This document shows, piece after piece, positions 16,753 through 25,705 of a DNA stretch of 64,000 nt (positions are counted from its first letter, which is position 1; every line of letters begins with the position of its first letter). The notes under the pieces are model-generated. The model did not search any database. It was not told the DNA's origin and was given only the letters and a program-made list of their open reading frames with translations. The DNA comes from JAEUMG01 sp963805405 (GTDB taxonomy: Bacteria > Pseudomonadota > Alphaproteobacteria > Rhizobiales > Aestuariivirgaceae), in the NCBI GenBank assembly GCA_963805405.1, contig CAWDUC010000015.1, positions 1 to 64,000 on the forward strand, written 5' to 3'. The translations under genes and the position numbers were made by a program.

Positions 16753-17817
16753 TCAATTGAGGCGTTTGCCGGAGTCCTCGTCGAACAGGTGAACCGCGCC
16801 CGGCGTCGGGCTGATTGGCAACAATTCACCGGGCTTGGTCGCAATGCGCTCGCGGAAAACGCCGACGATCTTATCGCCGCCCAGCTTGGCGAAGACCTGC
16901 GTTTCAGAGCCCGTCGGTTCGACCACTGAGATTTCCGCCGCCAGTCCATTATGGGCGAGGGTAAAATGCTCGGGCCTGATCCCATAGATCGCCGGTTTGC
17001 CGTCGCTGTTGGCGGGGGCATCGGCCAGCGGCAAGGAAATGCCGGCATTCGTCACGAAACTCGGCATTCCGTTGACCTTGATCTTGCCCTTGAGGAGATT
17101 CATGGCCGGTGAGCCAATGAAACCTGCCACGAAGACGTTGGCCGGTCGGTCGTAAAGGTCCAGCGGCGAGCCTGCCTGTTCCACAATCCCATCATTCATC
17201 ACGACAATGCGGTCGGCCATCGTCATAGCCTCCACTTGATCATGCGTAACATAAACCGTCGTGGTCTTGAGGCGCTGATGCAGTTCCTTGATCTCGGCGC
17301 GCATGGCGACGCGCAATTTGGCGTCGAGATTGGACAAAGGTTCGTCGAAAAGAAATACTGCTGGATCGCGGACGATGGCGCGGCCCATGGCGACGCGCTG
17401 GCGCTGACCACCCGAGAGTTGCCGGGGATAGCGGGCCAGATAGGGAACGAGATCGAGGATTTCCGCGGCGCGCCGCACCCTCGCTTCGATTTCGCTTTTC
17501 GGCGTGCGGCGGAGTTTCAATGCGAAACCCATATTCTCCGCCACCGTCTTATGCGGATAGAGCGCGTAGTTTTGGAAAACCATCGCGATATCGCGATCCT
17601 TCGGCGGCAGGTCGTTGACGATCTGCGCGCCAATCCGGACATCGCCCGAGGTGATCGGTTCGAGCCCGGCGATCATGCGCAGAAGCGTCGATTTCCCGCA
17701 GCCGGAAGGGCCAACCAGAATGACGAACTCTCCGTCCGCGATATTGATCGAGACGCCGTGAATAACTTCGTGATTTCCATAGGCCTTGCGGATGTCAAGG
17801 ACGTCGACTGACGCCAT
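16753..17817 (-). CDS. Orphan ABC ATPase of the MalK/UgpC (carbohydrate importer) type
   Basis: A 354-residue ATPase with Walker A GPSGCGKST at 36-44, signature LSGGQRQRVAMGRA, Walker B FLFDEPLSNLDA, switch VTHDQVEAM, and a C-terminal TOBE/MalK regulatory region including IYGIRPEHF. This is the CUT1 carbohydrate importer class, whose ATPase can serve several sugar permeases. The start ATG at 17817 lies behind GGGAGA; five codons upstream a GTG is in frame. No permease or binding-protein gene is adjacent. It may be a shared ATPase for importers elsewhere, or the remnant of a lost locus. Confidence 0.88.
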   Translation of the reverse strand: MASVDVLDIRKAYGNHEVIHGVSINIADGEFVILVGPSGCGKSTLLRMIAGLEPITSGDVRIGAQIVNDLPPKDRDIAMVFQNYALYPHKTVAENMGFALKLRRTPKSEIEARVRRAAEILDLVPYLARYPRQLSGGQRQRVAMGRAIVRDPAVFLFDEPLSNLDAKLRVAMRAEIKELHQRLKTTTVYVTHDQVEAMTMADRIVVMNDGIVEQAGSPLDLYDRPANVFVAGFIGSPAMNLLKGKIKVNGMPSFVTNAGISLPLADAPANSDGKPAIYGIRPEHFTLAHNGLAAEISVVEPTGSETQVFAKLGGDKIVGVFRERIATKPGELLPISPTPGAVHLFDEDSGKRLN

Positions 17818-17961
17818 GCTGCAATCTCCCACGCGTGGTCAATGAATGTATGGAAAGGAACAACGTTGGTCGAGACCCGTTCGAAATTCCTCAAGACCAT
17901 GGTCTTTGTCGCATCGGCCTGCAAAGGCAAGATCAAGATTCAGCTCGACGCCTAGATCGTT

Positions 17962-18390
17962 TTACCACCGCAAATAGAGAGCGACGTCGCCGGGCACGCC
18001 GTCCGGAAAGCTCGCGATCTCGGCACGAAGCTTGAATCCAAGTGGCGCAAGCTCCTTTTCATAATAGCCATAGGCGCGCTGCGCGAAGCCTTCGAGTGAT
18101 TTGTGCCAATCTGGCTCGAAATTATTGATACTGCGGCCGCCGTCATTGCAGAAGTTGGCCGGAAACCGCAGCACCTGGATTTCGCGCATCCCGCGTTGCG
18201 CCGCCGTCTTGATCGCGGCATTGATCCGCGCCGGGGCTTCGGTCGCGATGTCGCGCGACATAAAAGTATGTCGCAGTTCTTCGGCGGAGTGTTCGGCCTG
18301 TTTGCGTTTCGCCAGCGCGGCCTTTAGCTCCGCCATCTCGGCATCATCGGAAATCTTGTTCAAATCATCCGGCTTCAGAATTGCTTCCAT
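17962..18390 (-). CDS. Conserved hypothetical protein next to ppk2
   Basis: A 142-residue soluble protein with no signal peptide or membrane segment. The N-terminal half is charged and helical (AELKAALAKRKQAEHSAEEL). The C-terminal half contains EIQVLRFPANFCNDGGRSI, FAQRAYGYYEKELAPLGF and a final PGDVALYLRW. I do not recognise a named domain. It starts 18 bases after the ppk2 stop in the same orientation, so it is probably co-transcribed with ppk2. A role linked to polyphosphate or nucleotide metabolism is guesswork. Confidence 0.65.
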   Translation of the reverse strand: MEAILKPDDLNKISDDAEMAELKAALAKRKQAEHSAEELRHTFMSRDIATEAPARINAAIKTAAQRGMREIQVLRFPANFCNDGGRSINNFEPDWHKSLEGFAQRAYGYYEKELAPLGFKLRAEIASFPDGVPGDVALYLRW

Positions 18391-18408
18391 TGCGTCCTCC
18401 AGACGGTC

Positions 18409-19239
18409 TCAATATTTTTCGGCAATCCAGCGGCGCTTCTGTATCGACGCGATATCGTCATACTCATGCTTCTTGGACCGCTTCGGCAATTTCACTTTCT
18501 CATGCTTGATTCGCTCATAGGGAATGCGCGCCAATATGTCGGAGATGCAATTGAGCCGCGCGCGCTTCTTGTCGTCCGATCGCACGATATGCCACGGCGA
18601 AACATCGGTATCGGTCGCTTCCAGCATCCTGTCGCGGGCGCGCGAATAGTCGTACCAGCGTTGCCGGGATGGCAGATCCATCGTCGACAGTTTCCATTGC
18701 CGCATCGGATCGTCGATGCGCGCCTCGAAGCGGCGTTTCTGCTCGTCATTGCCGACCTCAAGCCAATACTTGAGAAGGATAATACCGTTATTGATGAATA
18801 TCTTCTCGATTGGGGGTGCGAGTTTCAAAAACTGTTCATACTGTTCCTTATTGCAAAAGCCCATCACATGCTCGACGCCAGCGCGATTATACCAGCTCCT
18901 GTCGAAGATGATCACCTCGCCGGCGGCCGGGAAGCGATTGAGATATCTTTGAAGATAGATCTGACTCTTCTCACGGTCGGACGGCGCGGGGAGGGCGACG
19001 ATCTGGAAAATGCGCGGGCTCACCCGCTCGGTGAGCGCGCGGATCAATCCGCCCTTTCCGGCCGCATCGCGGCCCTCAAAGACAAGGACAATCTTCTGGC
19101 CCGTCGTCTTTACCCAATCCTGGAGATAGCAAAGTTCCGTCTGGAGCTTGCGAAGCTCCCTCATATACTCCTTGTTGGAGAGCTTCTCCCGCTCTGGCCG
19201 GGCCTCGTCCGTATCCGTCTTCGCTGCTGCGTCGTTCAT
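18409..19239 (-). CDS. ppk2: Polyphosphate kinase 2 (single-domain, class I-like)
   Basis: A 276-residue cytoplasmic kinase that transfers phosphate between polyphosphate and nucleotides, usually phosphorylating ADP or GDP. Walker A is GRDAAGKGG (56-64) and Walker B is in VIIFDRSWYNRAGVEH (Asp113). The lid region SDREKSQIYLQRYLNRFP carries the arginines that bind polyphosphate. Length and motifs fit the one-domain PPK2 class. The ATG at 19239 was chosen because the in-frame extension to 19701 shows no homology and runs under the upstream region. It is followed by the 142-residue hypothetical gene. Confidence 0.93.
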   Translation of the reverse strand: MNDAAAKTDTDEARPEREKLSNKEYMRELRKLQTELCYLQDWVKTTGQKIVLVFEGRDAAGKGGLIRALTERVSPRIFQIVALPAPSDREKSQIYLQRYLNRFPAAGEVIIFDRSWYNRAGVEHVMGFCNKEQYEQFLKLAPPIEKIFINNGIILLKYWLEVGNDEQKRRFEARIDDPMRQWKLSTMDLPSRQRWYDYSRARDRMLEATDTDVSPWHIVRSDDKKRARLNCISDILARIPYERIKHEKVKLPKRSKKHEYDDIASIQKRRWIAEKY

Positions 19240-19461
19240 TGCGCTACTCCGGCGCCTCCAATGGCTATGGTAACAATAGCGGAAAGCGACGCTATAATAC
19301 CTCATAATCTCGCGAAGTTCGAAATCAGCAAAATTTCCGAATTCAGGGTGCGCCGCAGTCGGCCAGTTGCTTTTGCCGTTATTGCAGACATTGTGAATGG
19401 CGGGAGAGGGACTATAACTGCAGCAAGTTCGAAGGCGTGAACTAGCAATGGGGGAAGCCAA

Positions 19462-19905
19462 ATGGCTGCCGAAGTTAACCCGGCCGCAAGTCATCATCTG
19501 CCATTCTTCATTACGGCTCCTGGCGAAACCGACGTCCTGTTCAACATTATGGCGTTCGTCGTCCTGCTGGCCATCGTGCTGATCGGAGTCTTCTATTTCC
19601 GCATTCATGCGCTCCCTGAGCATATGGCGAGCCGGATGACCAAGATTCAGTATGAGCTTGTGGCCGTGCTGGCGCTGATATCGCTCTTTACCCACAACCA
19701 CGCCTTCTGGATCGCTGGATTGCTGCTGGCCTTCGTGCCAATTCCCGATTTCATGACGCCCTTGTCGGGCATGGCGAAATCGCTCAACCGAATCGCCGAT
19801 GCAAAGGCGCCCTCAGCGCCGGAACCCGCTGCCTCTCCAACCGAGCGTCCTCACCAGCCGGAAATCATGATGGCCGAGACGGCAAAGGACACGGGCAATG
19901 CTTGA
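19462..19905 (+). CDS. Small inner-membrane protein, YiaW-like partner of the HlyD gene
   Basis: A 147-residue protein with three probable transmembrane segments: about 27-46 (DVLFNIMAFVVLLAIVLIG), 65-80 (ELVAVLALISLF) and 83-100. A proline- and alanine-rich cytoplasmic tail begins near residue 115. Its arrangement before a YiaV/YibH-type HlyD gene parallels the DUF3302 protein that accompanies YiaV in enterobacteria, though I infer that from context and size rather than from clear sequence identity. ATG at 19462 follows GGGGAAGCC. Its stop overlaps the next start by 8 bases. Confidence 0.6.
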   Translation: MAAEVNPAASHHLPFFITAPGETDVLFNIMAFVVLLAIVLIGVFYFRIHALPEHMASRMTKIQYELVAVLALISLFTHNHAFWIAGLLLAFVPIPDFMTPLSGMAKSLNRIADAKAPSAPEPAASPTERPHQPEIMMAETAKDTGNA

Positions 19906-21131
19906 GCTTTTCCTATGTTCGCTGCTGACCGTCTTTCCCGACTATCTCTATCGCCGCTATGTGCAGGGAAGGCGATTTGGTCGCGAGATCACCCTCTATA
20001 CGGTCTGGTTCGAGCTGCGCTGGGGGATAACGCTGTGCCTGATTTTGACGGTTTCGCTCATCACCGTGGTGTTCTTCTATCATCCCTCGACTAAGAGCAC
20101 GATTTCTTATTTTCGCACCGTCCCGATCTTGCCGGAGATCATGGGCCGGGTGGACGAGGTTTACGTCGATGTTCGCGACCAAGTGAAGGCCGGCGACAAG
20201 CTTTTCAGAACTCGATAGCTCGAAGCAGGACGCGGCGGTGGAGAGCGCGCGTCGCCGCGTGTTCGAGGTCGACGCCGCATTCGAACAGGCGAAAGTCGAA
20301 TTGCTGGTCGCCGATGGCCGCATCCAGGAAGCCGTGAGCGCGCTTAATCAGGCGCAGGATGAATTGGCGACCAAGGAGGAACTCAACCGGCGCAATTCTG
20401 GCACAGTTTCCAAGCGCGAACTCGAGCGACTTGCCCTGCTGGTCGAGAGCCGCCAGGGCTCGCTCAATGCGGCGAACGCCAATAAGAAGTCGGTCGAGAC
20501 CCAGATTTCGGCAACGCTGCCCGCGCAAAAGGCCAGTGCCGAGGCCCAGCTTGCCGAGGCCCAGGTGCAATTGGACAAGACCGTCGTCTATGCCGGCGTC
20601 GATGGCACGCTCGAGCAATTCGTGCTCCGCAAGGGCGACATCGTCAATCCGCTGATGCGGCCGGCTGGCATTCTTATACCGCTCGAGGCTGGGCGGCGCG
20701 GCTTATGGGCCGGCTTCGGTCAGATCGAAGCGCAGATCATGAAGCCGGGAATGACTGCGGAGATTACCTGTGCTGCATTGCCGTTCCGCGTCATCCCAAT
20801 GGTGGTGACGGAGGTGCAGGATATCATCGCCGCTGGACAAGTGCGGCCGACCGATCAACTGCTCGACCCGTTGCAAGCGGCCCGCCCGGGAACCATCACG
20901 GTATTCATGGAGCCGATGTTCAAGGGCGGATTTGAAACCATTCCGCCAGGCAGCCAATGTATCGCCAATGCCTATACCAATAACCATGATGCGCTGGCTG
21001 ACCCCAACTTGGGAACCGGAAGGTGGCTCTTCCTGCATATGGTTGATACGGTAGCAGTCGTTCATGCCGCGATCTTGCGCGTCCAGGCATTACTACTTCC
21101 CGTTCAGACGCTTGTATTCGCCGGGCATTAG
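19898..21131 (+). CDS. HlyD/EmrA-type membrane fusion protein, YiaV/YibH-like (one frameshift as given)
   Basis: About 410 residues in total. A transmembrane segment near residues 45-65 (LCLILTVSLITVVFFY) precedes the first lipoyl half (TVPILPEIMGRVDEVYV, DQVKAGDKLF). A long coiled coil (ARRRVFEVDAAFEQAKVELL to AEAQLAEAQVQLDKT) follows, then the second lipoyl half and a C-terminal part with further hydrophobic segments. The frame shifts by +1 near 20207; dropping one A gives GDKLFELDSSKQDAAVESA and rejoins the two frames. One sequencing insertion is likely. Proteins of this type sit in the inner membrane and bridge the periplasm. It overlaps the upstream small membrane protein. Confidence 0.78.
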
Positions 21132-21138
21132 GGTTCGG

Positions 21139-21829
21139 ATGATGCCTCGCTTCATGTGTTGGCTAGTCCTGTCCACCGCGGTGCTGCTTGGAGGATGCAA
21201 GGTCGACGCCGTCGTGCCGGTCAATCTCAGCGACATCGACAAGGTTTTGGCTGCGAAGCCGCCCGTCGAGATCACCGCGCGCCTCCTCCTTACCTTTACA
21301 TCTCGGAAATGGTGCGAGGATATGGGCGCGAGTCTGGTCGTTACTCTCCAGGGGGCAGGGCTAAACATGATGCCCGTTGGCTGCGCTCAGGATCCCGACG
21401 GCATGAGTTGGCACGGCGAATTGCGGATGCCAGTGCGTGTCTCACTGTTCTCGGAAAATGGGGAGTCCGGCAGCAGGTGACGGCGATCTTGTGTCCTTGT
21501 CGCTGACGCCGAGAGAGCAGCCTGAAACTTTCACGATAGGAGCTCAGTTAGACGCCGCACGCCTCAAGGCAGCGCAGATGAAACTCCTGAGCCTACCAAT
21601 GGGTCAGGATGTAGAAGACGCCCGCTCGCTTGATCTATCGGTTACATTCATGATCAAAAATGATCACACGAAGGTGGCTATCCTTGATACTGACGCGACA
21701 GCATCTACGCCCGCCACGCAAGTGAAGATCGCCGTTGGCGAAGTGCGGACAATCAATATTTCTGACTCAAGCCTGAGCGAACTTCTTTCGGGTCAGTCAG
21801 TGAGCCTTTTTGAGGTGACACATGAATAG
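21139..21829 (+). CDS. Putative lipoprotein of unknown function (one frameshift as given)
   Basis: The N-terminus MMPRFMCWLVLSTAVLLGGC is a lipoprotein signal with lipobox LLGGC, then about 210 residues. The frame shifts by +1 in the GGGG run 21460-21463; dropping one G joins LFSENG to SPAAGDGDLVSLSLTPRE. The mature part contains ITARLLLTFTSRKWCEDM and ends FEVTHE. I do not recognise a family. It follows the HlyD-like gene by 7 bases, so the three genes from 19462 form a probable cell-envelope cassette. Confidence 0.6.
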
Positions 21830-22027
21830 TATTTGGAATAGCGAGACCCACCCCCAGGATTTCCGGTTTACATCAAACCAGAAGGAGTTTTTGTCTCAGT
21901 AGTGGAATACGCCGACATTGCGGGCGTTGTGATCGGGCGTTCAACCGATCGTCCAAACCGCGATTGGATTCTCTTGGGAACTGGTATAGTTGTGGCTTGA
22001 CGTCGAATTGGCCGGGGGAAAAAGGTC

Positions 22028-23845
22028 TTGAGCGACATTACCTTAACGGCGCTCATCATCGCTGCTGCGGTCGTCCTTTTTGTATGGAATAGGTTGCCCG
22101 TCATCGTCGTGGCGATGGCTGTTGCGCTGGCGCTTTTTGCAACAGGTGTCCTGACTCTCCACCAGTCGCTAGCCGGCTTTGGCGATCCTGCGGTTATTTT
22201 CATTGCCACATTGTTCGTCGTCAGCGCGGCGCTTGAATCGACCGGCGTCACAGCCTGGGCAGGACAATTACTTATCGCCAAGGCCGGCGAAGAGAGTCGG
22301 ACGCGCTTGCTTGTGCTCACCATGACGCTCGTCGCGCTCCTGACCGCGTTGATCAGCGTCAACGGAGCCGTCGCGGCGCTGTTGCCCGTCGTTGTCGTCA
22401 TGGCGGTTCGGCTCAAGCGTTTTGCATCGCAACTGCTGATGCCGCTAGTTTTTGCAGCACACGCCGGATCCATGCTCGCCTTGACCGGAACACCGGTAAA
22501 CGTGCTCGTGTCCGAAGCCTCCGCGGATGCTGGACTTGCTCCCTTCGGGTTTTTCGAGTTCGCGCTCGCCGGCATTCCGCTTCTCCTGGGAACGATGGTG
22601 ATCATCATTCTTTTCGGCCAACGCCTGCTGCCCGATCGCAATGGCGCAACCATGCCGGCCGACCTCAGCAAGCACGCGCAAGCGCTGGTCGAACAATATG
22701 GCCTTGCGCGCGGCGTCTACCGCTTGCGGGTCAAGGCGTCCTCGCCGCTCGTCGGCGGCGCGCGCGACAAGGCGATCGATCTCGGTGGCCATCCGGGATT
22801 GCAACTCGTCGCCTTGCAGGAAGGCGCTTCAGGCTCGCCCTTGCGGCGCGACACGATCCAAGCCGGCGACTACATGGTCCTCAAGGGCGATGCGGAAGAG
22901 GCCGCGGCCTTTGCGGCGCGCACGCATCTTGCCTTTCGCGAGGAAGGAGAAAATACCGAAGGCCAGGACACGCTCTTCAACCGCAGCTCAGGCCTTGCCG
23001 AGGTCGTATTGCCGCCGCGCTCGGGAATGATCGGAAAGGAAGCGTTCCCCGGAATGGTAACGGAGAGCGGCGATCTCGTCGTGCTCGCAGTCCAGCGCGC
23101 CGGGAACGACTTGGGCCCGGGTGTCACCACCCTACAGGCCGGCGACACGATGCTCCTACAGGGCACGTGGAGAGCCCTCGATGTCCGTCTAAACGATCCG
23201 AATGTGTTGGTGGTAAATTCGCCGGACCTCATCCGCCGTCAGGCGCTTCCCATGGGACCTGGCGCCAAGCAGGCAATCGTCATCCTGCTCGTCATGGTAG
23301 TTCTCCTGGCGACTGGGATCGTACCGCCGGCCGTCGCGGGCCTTCTCGCCGCGGGTGCCGTCATCCTGACTAGAATCATGGATGTCGAGCAGTCTTATCG
23401 CGCCATCAACTGGACGACCGTCGTGATGGTTGCGGCGATGATGCCGCTCTCGACCGCCATGCAGGAAACCGGCGCCGCGGAGTTAATGGCGAAGGGTTTG
23501 GTCAACATTGTCGGGGATATGGGCCCGGTAGCGCTTCTTGCCGGGCTTTTCATACTCACGGCGGTTCTCGGCCAGCTGATCAGCAACACCGCGACCGCTC
23601 TGATCGTCATTCCAATCGGCGTTGCGGCGGCAACCGCGCTTGGAATTTCGCCACGTCCTGTTCTCATGAGCACCGCCATCGCTGCGGCCGCTTCCTTTCT
23701 CACGCCGATTGCGACGCCGACCAATCTGATGGTCATGGGGCCGGGCGGCTATGTGTTCAGCGACTACTGGAAGCTCGGATTGCCGTTGCTGATCTGGTTC
23801 TTCATCGTTGCCACATTTTACGTTCCCTTGATCTGGCGATTCTGA
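22028..23845 (+). CDS. SLC13-type permease with two RCK_C (TrkA-C) domains
   Basis: A 605-residue inner-membrane transporter. The N-terminal ~200 residues hold five to six helices and the motif GTPVNVLVSEA, typical of the DASS/ion transporter superfamily. Two TrkA-C/RCK_C regulatory domains follow (about 215-300 and 310-400; LQAGDTMLLQG closes the second). The C-terminal half has further helices with the second family signature ATPTNLMVMGPGGY. Members transport sulfate, dicarboxylates or related anions. The start is a TTG at 22028 behind GGGGGAAAAAGG. It appears to be a single-gene unit, and a weak hairpin (23852-23872) follows the stop. Confidence 0.85.
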   Translation: MSDITLTALIIAAAVVLFVWNRLPVIVVAMAVALALFATGVLTLHQSLAGFGDPAVIFIATLFVVSAALESTGVTAWAGQLLIAKAGEESRTRLLVLTMTLVALLTALISVNGAVAALLPVVVVMAVRLKRFASQLLMPLVFAAHAGSMLALTGTPVNVLVSEASADAGLAPFGFFEFALAGIPLLLGTMVIIILFGQRLLPDRNGATMPADLSKHAQALVEQYGLARGVYRLRVKASSPLVGGARDKAIDLGGHPGLQLVALQEGASGSPLRRDTIQAGDYMVLKGDAEEAAAFAARTHLAFREEGENTEGQDTLFNRSSGLAEVVLPPRSGMIGKEAFPGMVTESGDLVVLAVQRAGNDLGPGVTTLQAGDTMLLQGTWRALDVRLNDPNVLVVNSPDLIRRQALPMGPGAKQAIVILLVMVVLLATGIVPPAVAGLLAAGAVILTRIMDVEQSYRAINWTTVVMVAAMMPLSTAMQETGAAELMAKGLVNIVGDMGPVALLAGLFILTAVLGQLISNTATALIVIPIGVAAATALGISPRPVLMSTAIAAAASFLTPIATPTNLMVMGPGGYVFSDYWKLGLPLLIWFFIVATFYVPLIWRF

Positions 23846-24042
23846 ACCACCTGCCGGCTTTGGATTCCGGCAAACGGACTTGTGTGCGATTAGCCGCGCG
23901 CGTAGGTTGAAAGCAGAGCGCGGCATCGCAAGTGCCGCACTTCACGGGGGAACATGATGAAGACGATCGCAAGACCGGTCTGCGCGGTTTCGGACCTGCG
24001 TTGCATCATTCATTGCGATGAATCAAATTTGGATCAAGTCGG

Positions 24043-24616
24043 ATGATCCGGTCGCTCGGCATGGGCCGCTCGGCGGAGGAATTGCGTGCCGGCTGGGTTG
24101 GATATCTTGTGCTTGGCGCAATCTTGATCGTGACCGGCATCGCCGCGATGATACTCCCAGATCATTCGAACTTCGCAACCAGCACCATTCTTGGGGCCGT
24201 TCTTGTCATCGCCGGCGGCGCGACCGTCATTCATGCGATCACCATCCGCAATGAGCATGGATACTACTGGGAATTGCTTAAGGGCGCCGCCGAGGCGGCC
24301 GGCGGCATCCTCATCTATCTGAGCCCCATGAAAGGTGCTGCGGCGCATGACGCTTGCCGTTGCCATCGTTTTGCTCGCCCAGGGCATTGGACAGATAGGC
24401 TGCGGGATCAAGATCAAGCCGCAGGGCGGGTGGCTCACTCTTGCGCTTGCGGGCGTCGCCTCATTGTTGATTGGCGCCATGCTGATCTTCAAGTTTCCTT
24501 TCGAGCGGATCGATGAACCGGGCCCCATGGCGGGCTTGGCGCTCGCGTTCGCAGGCATCGCCTATATCGTGATGGCGCTTGCCCGCCGCAATCTCAAGTC
24601 GGAGCTCGCCTCATGA
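24043..24616 (+). CDS. HdeD-family (DUF308) membrane protein (one frameshift as given)
   Basis: About 190 residues with six probable transmembrane helices in pairs, as in HdeD. The first part includes AGWVGYLVLGAILIVTGIAA and TILGAVLVIAGGATVIHAI; the second includes LAVAIVLLAQGIGQIG and ASLLIGAMLIFKF. The frame shifts by +1 between 24331 and 24345, around the AAAGGTGCTG stretch after YLSPMKG, so one inserted base is likely. HdeD proteins are linked to acid or membrane stress. The stop overlaps the start of the next gene (ATGA), making it the first gene of the RND efflux operon. Confidence 0.72.
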
Positions 24617-25705
24617 TCTTGAGAAAGCGAGCGTGGCAGCGCAGTCTTTGCGGACTTGCCATTTTCATGATGCTCACCGCCTGCTCGGAGGAAGTCGAGG
24701 TTGCTGCGCCGGTCATCCGCCCGGTGCGGGTTGCAACCGTCGAGCAGGCGCCGGCCCGCGCCATTGTCACGATGACCGGTCAGATCGAAGCCATGGACCA
24801 GGCAGCCATCGGCTTTCGTATTGCCGGCCGCATGCTTGCTCGGCCTGTCTCGGTCGGCGATGTTGTGCAGGACGGACAAATTCTTGCGGAGCTCGAGCCG
24901 CAAGACGAACAGAATGCCTTGCGCTCGGCCCGTGCCGATCTAAATGCGGCGCGCGGCCGGCTTTCACAGGCTCAGAACCATTATGACCGGCAGGCGCATC
25001 TCCTGGCACGCAATCTTGTCTCGCGCGCCGATTTCGAGGCGGCGCAACAGGCCCGTGTAGCCGCCCAGGCGGGCGTAGAAGCGGCCGAAGCCCAATTGCG
25101 GACGGCAGAAGACCGCCTCGGCTTCACCGTCATCAGAGCCGACGCGCCAAGCACCGTCACGGCGGTTGGCGCGGAACCCGGAGAATTCGTCTCGGTGGGA
25201 CAAATGGTGGTGCGGCTCGCGCGTCGCGAAGGACGCGATGCGGTGTTTGATGTTCCAGTGACGCTCCTCGACACCGTCTCGACCGGCACGATACTCAATG
25301 TTCGTCTTGCCAATGACAATACCGCAACCATATCGGCGCGCGTGCGCGAAATCGCCCCGCAAGCCGACATCGTGACCCGGACATTTCGTATCCGTGCCGG
25401 GCTCAAGGATCCACCGGCCTCCTTCCGGCTTGGTGCGACGGTCATCGGCAATCTCAAGGAAGACAATGCGGGGCTGCTCCAGATACCGACTAGCGCTGTC
25501 ATCAGGTCCGACGGCGCCACATCGGTCTGGCTTGTCGATCCGAATGAGCCTGAAGGTCGCATTGCGCAAGATTGAAATCGAACGGAGTGAAGCGGATACA
25601 ACATTTGTCGCGAGCGGATTGCAAGCCGGCGATATCGTGGTCTCCGCCGGCACGAGCATGCTTGGCGAGGGACAAGAGGTCCGCCTACCTGGGGGCGTGT
25701 CGTGA
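24613..25705 (+). CDS. RND efflux periplasmic adaptor lipoprotein 1 (one frameshift as given)
   Basis: About 363 residues. A lipoprotein signal ends in MLTACSEE (lipobox LTAC). The lipoyl halves (AIGFRIAGRMLARPVSVGD and QMVVRLARREGRDAVF) flank an alpha-hairpin (RSARADLNAARGRLSQAQNH). A beta-barrel and membrane-proximal domain follow. The frame shifts by +1 near 25540-25560. After correction, VWLVDP continues into LKVALRKIEIERSEADTTFV and the protein ends at 25705, overlapping the RND start as GTGA. The adaptor links the RND pump to an outer-membrane channel; no channel gene is nearby. Confidence 0.82.

Noticed and set aside
23852..23872. Hairpin TGCCGG...CCGGCA after the SLC13-type gene as a terminator
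   Set aside because: The stem is only six base pairs and no T-run follows, so it is too weak to call.
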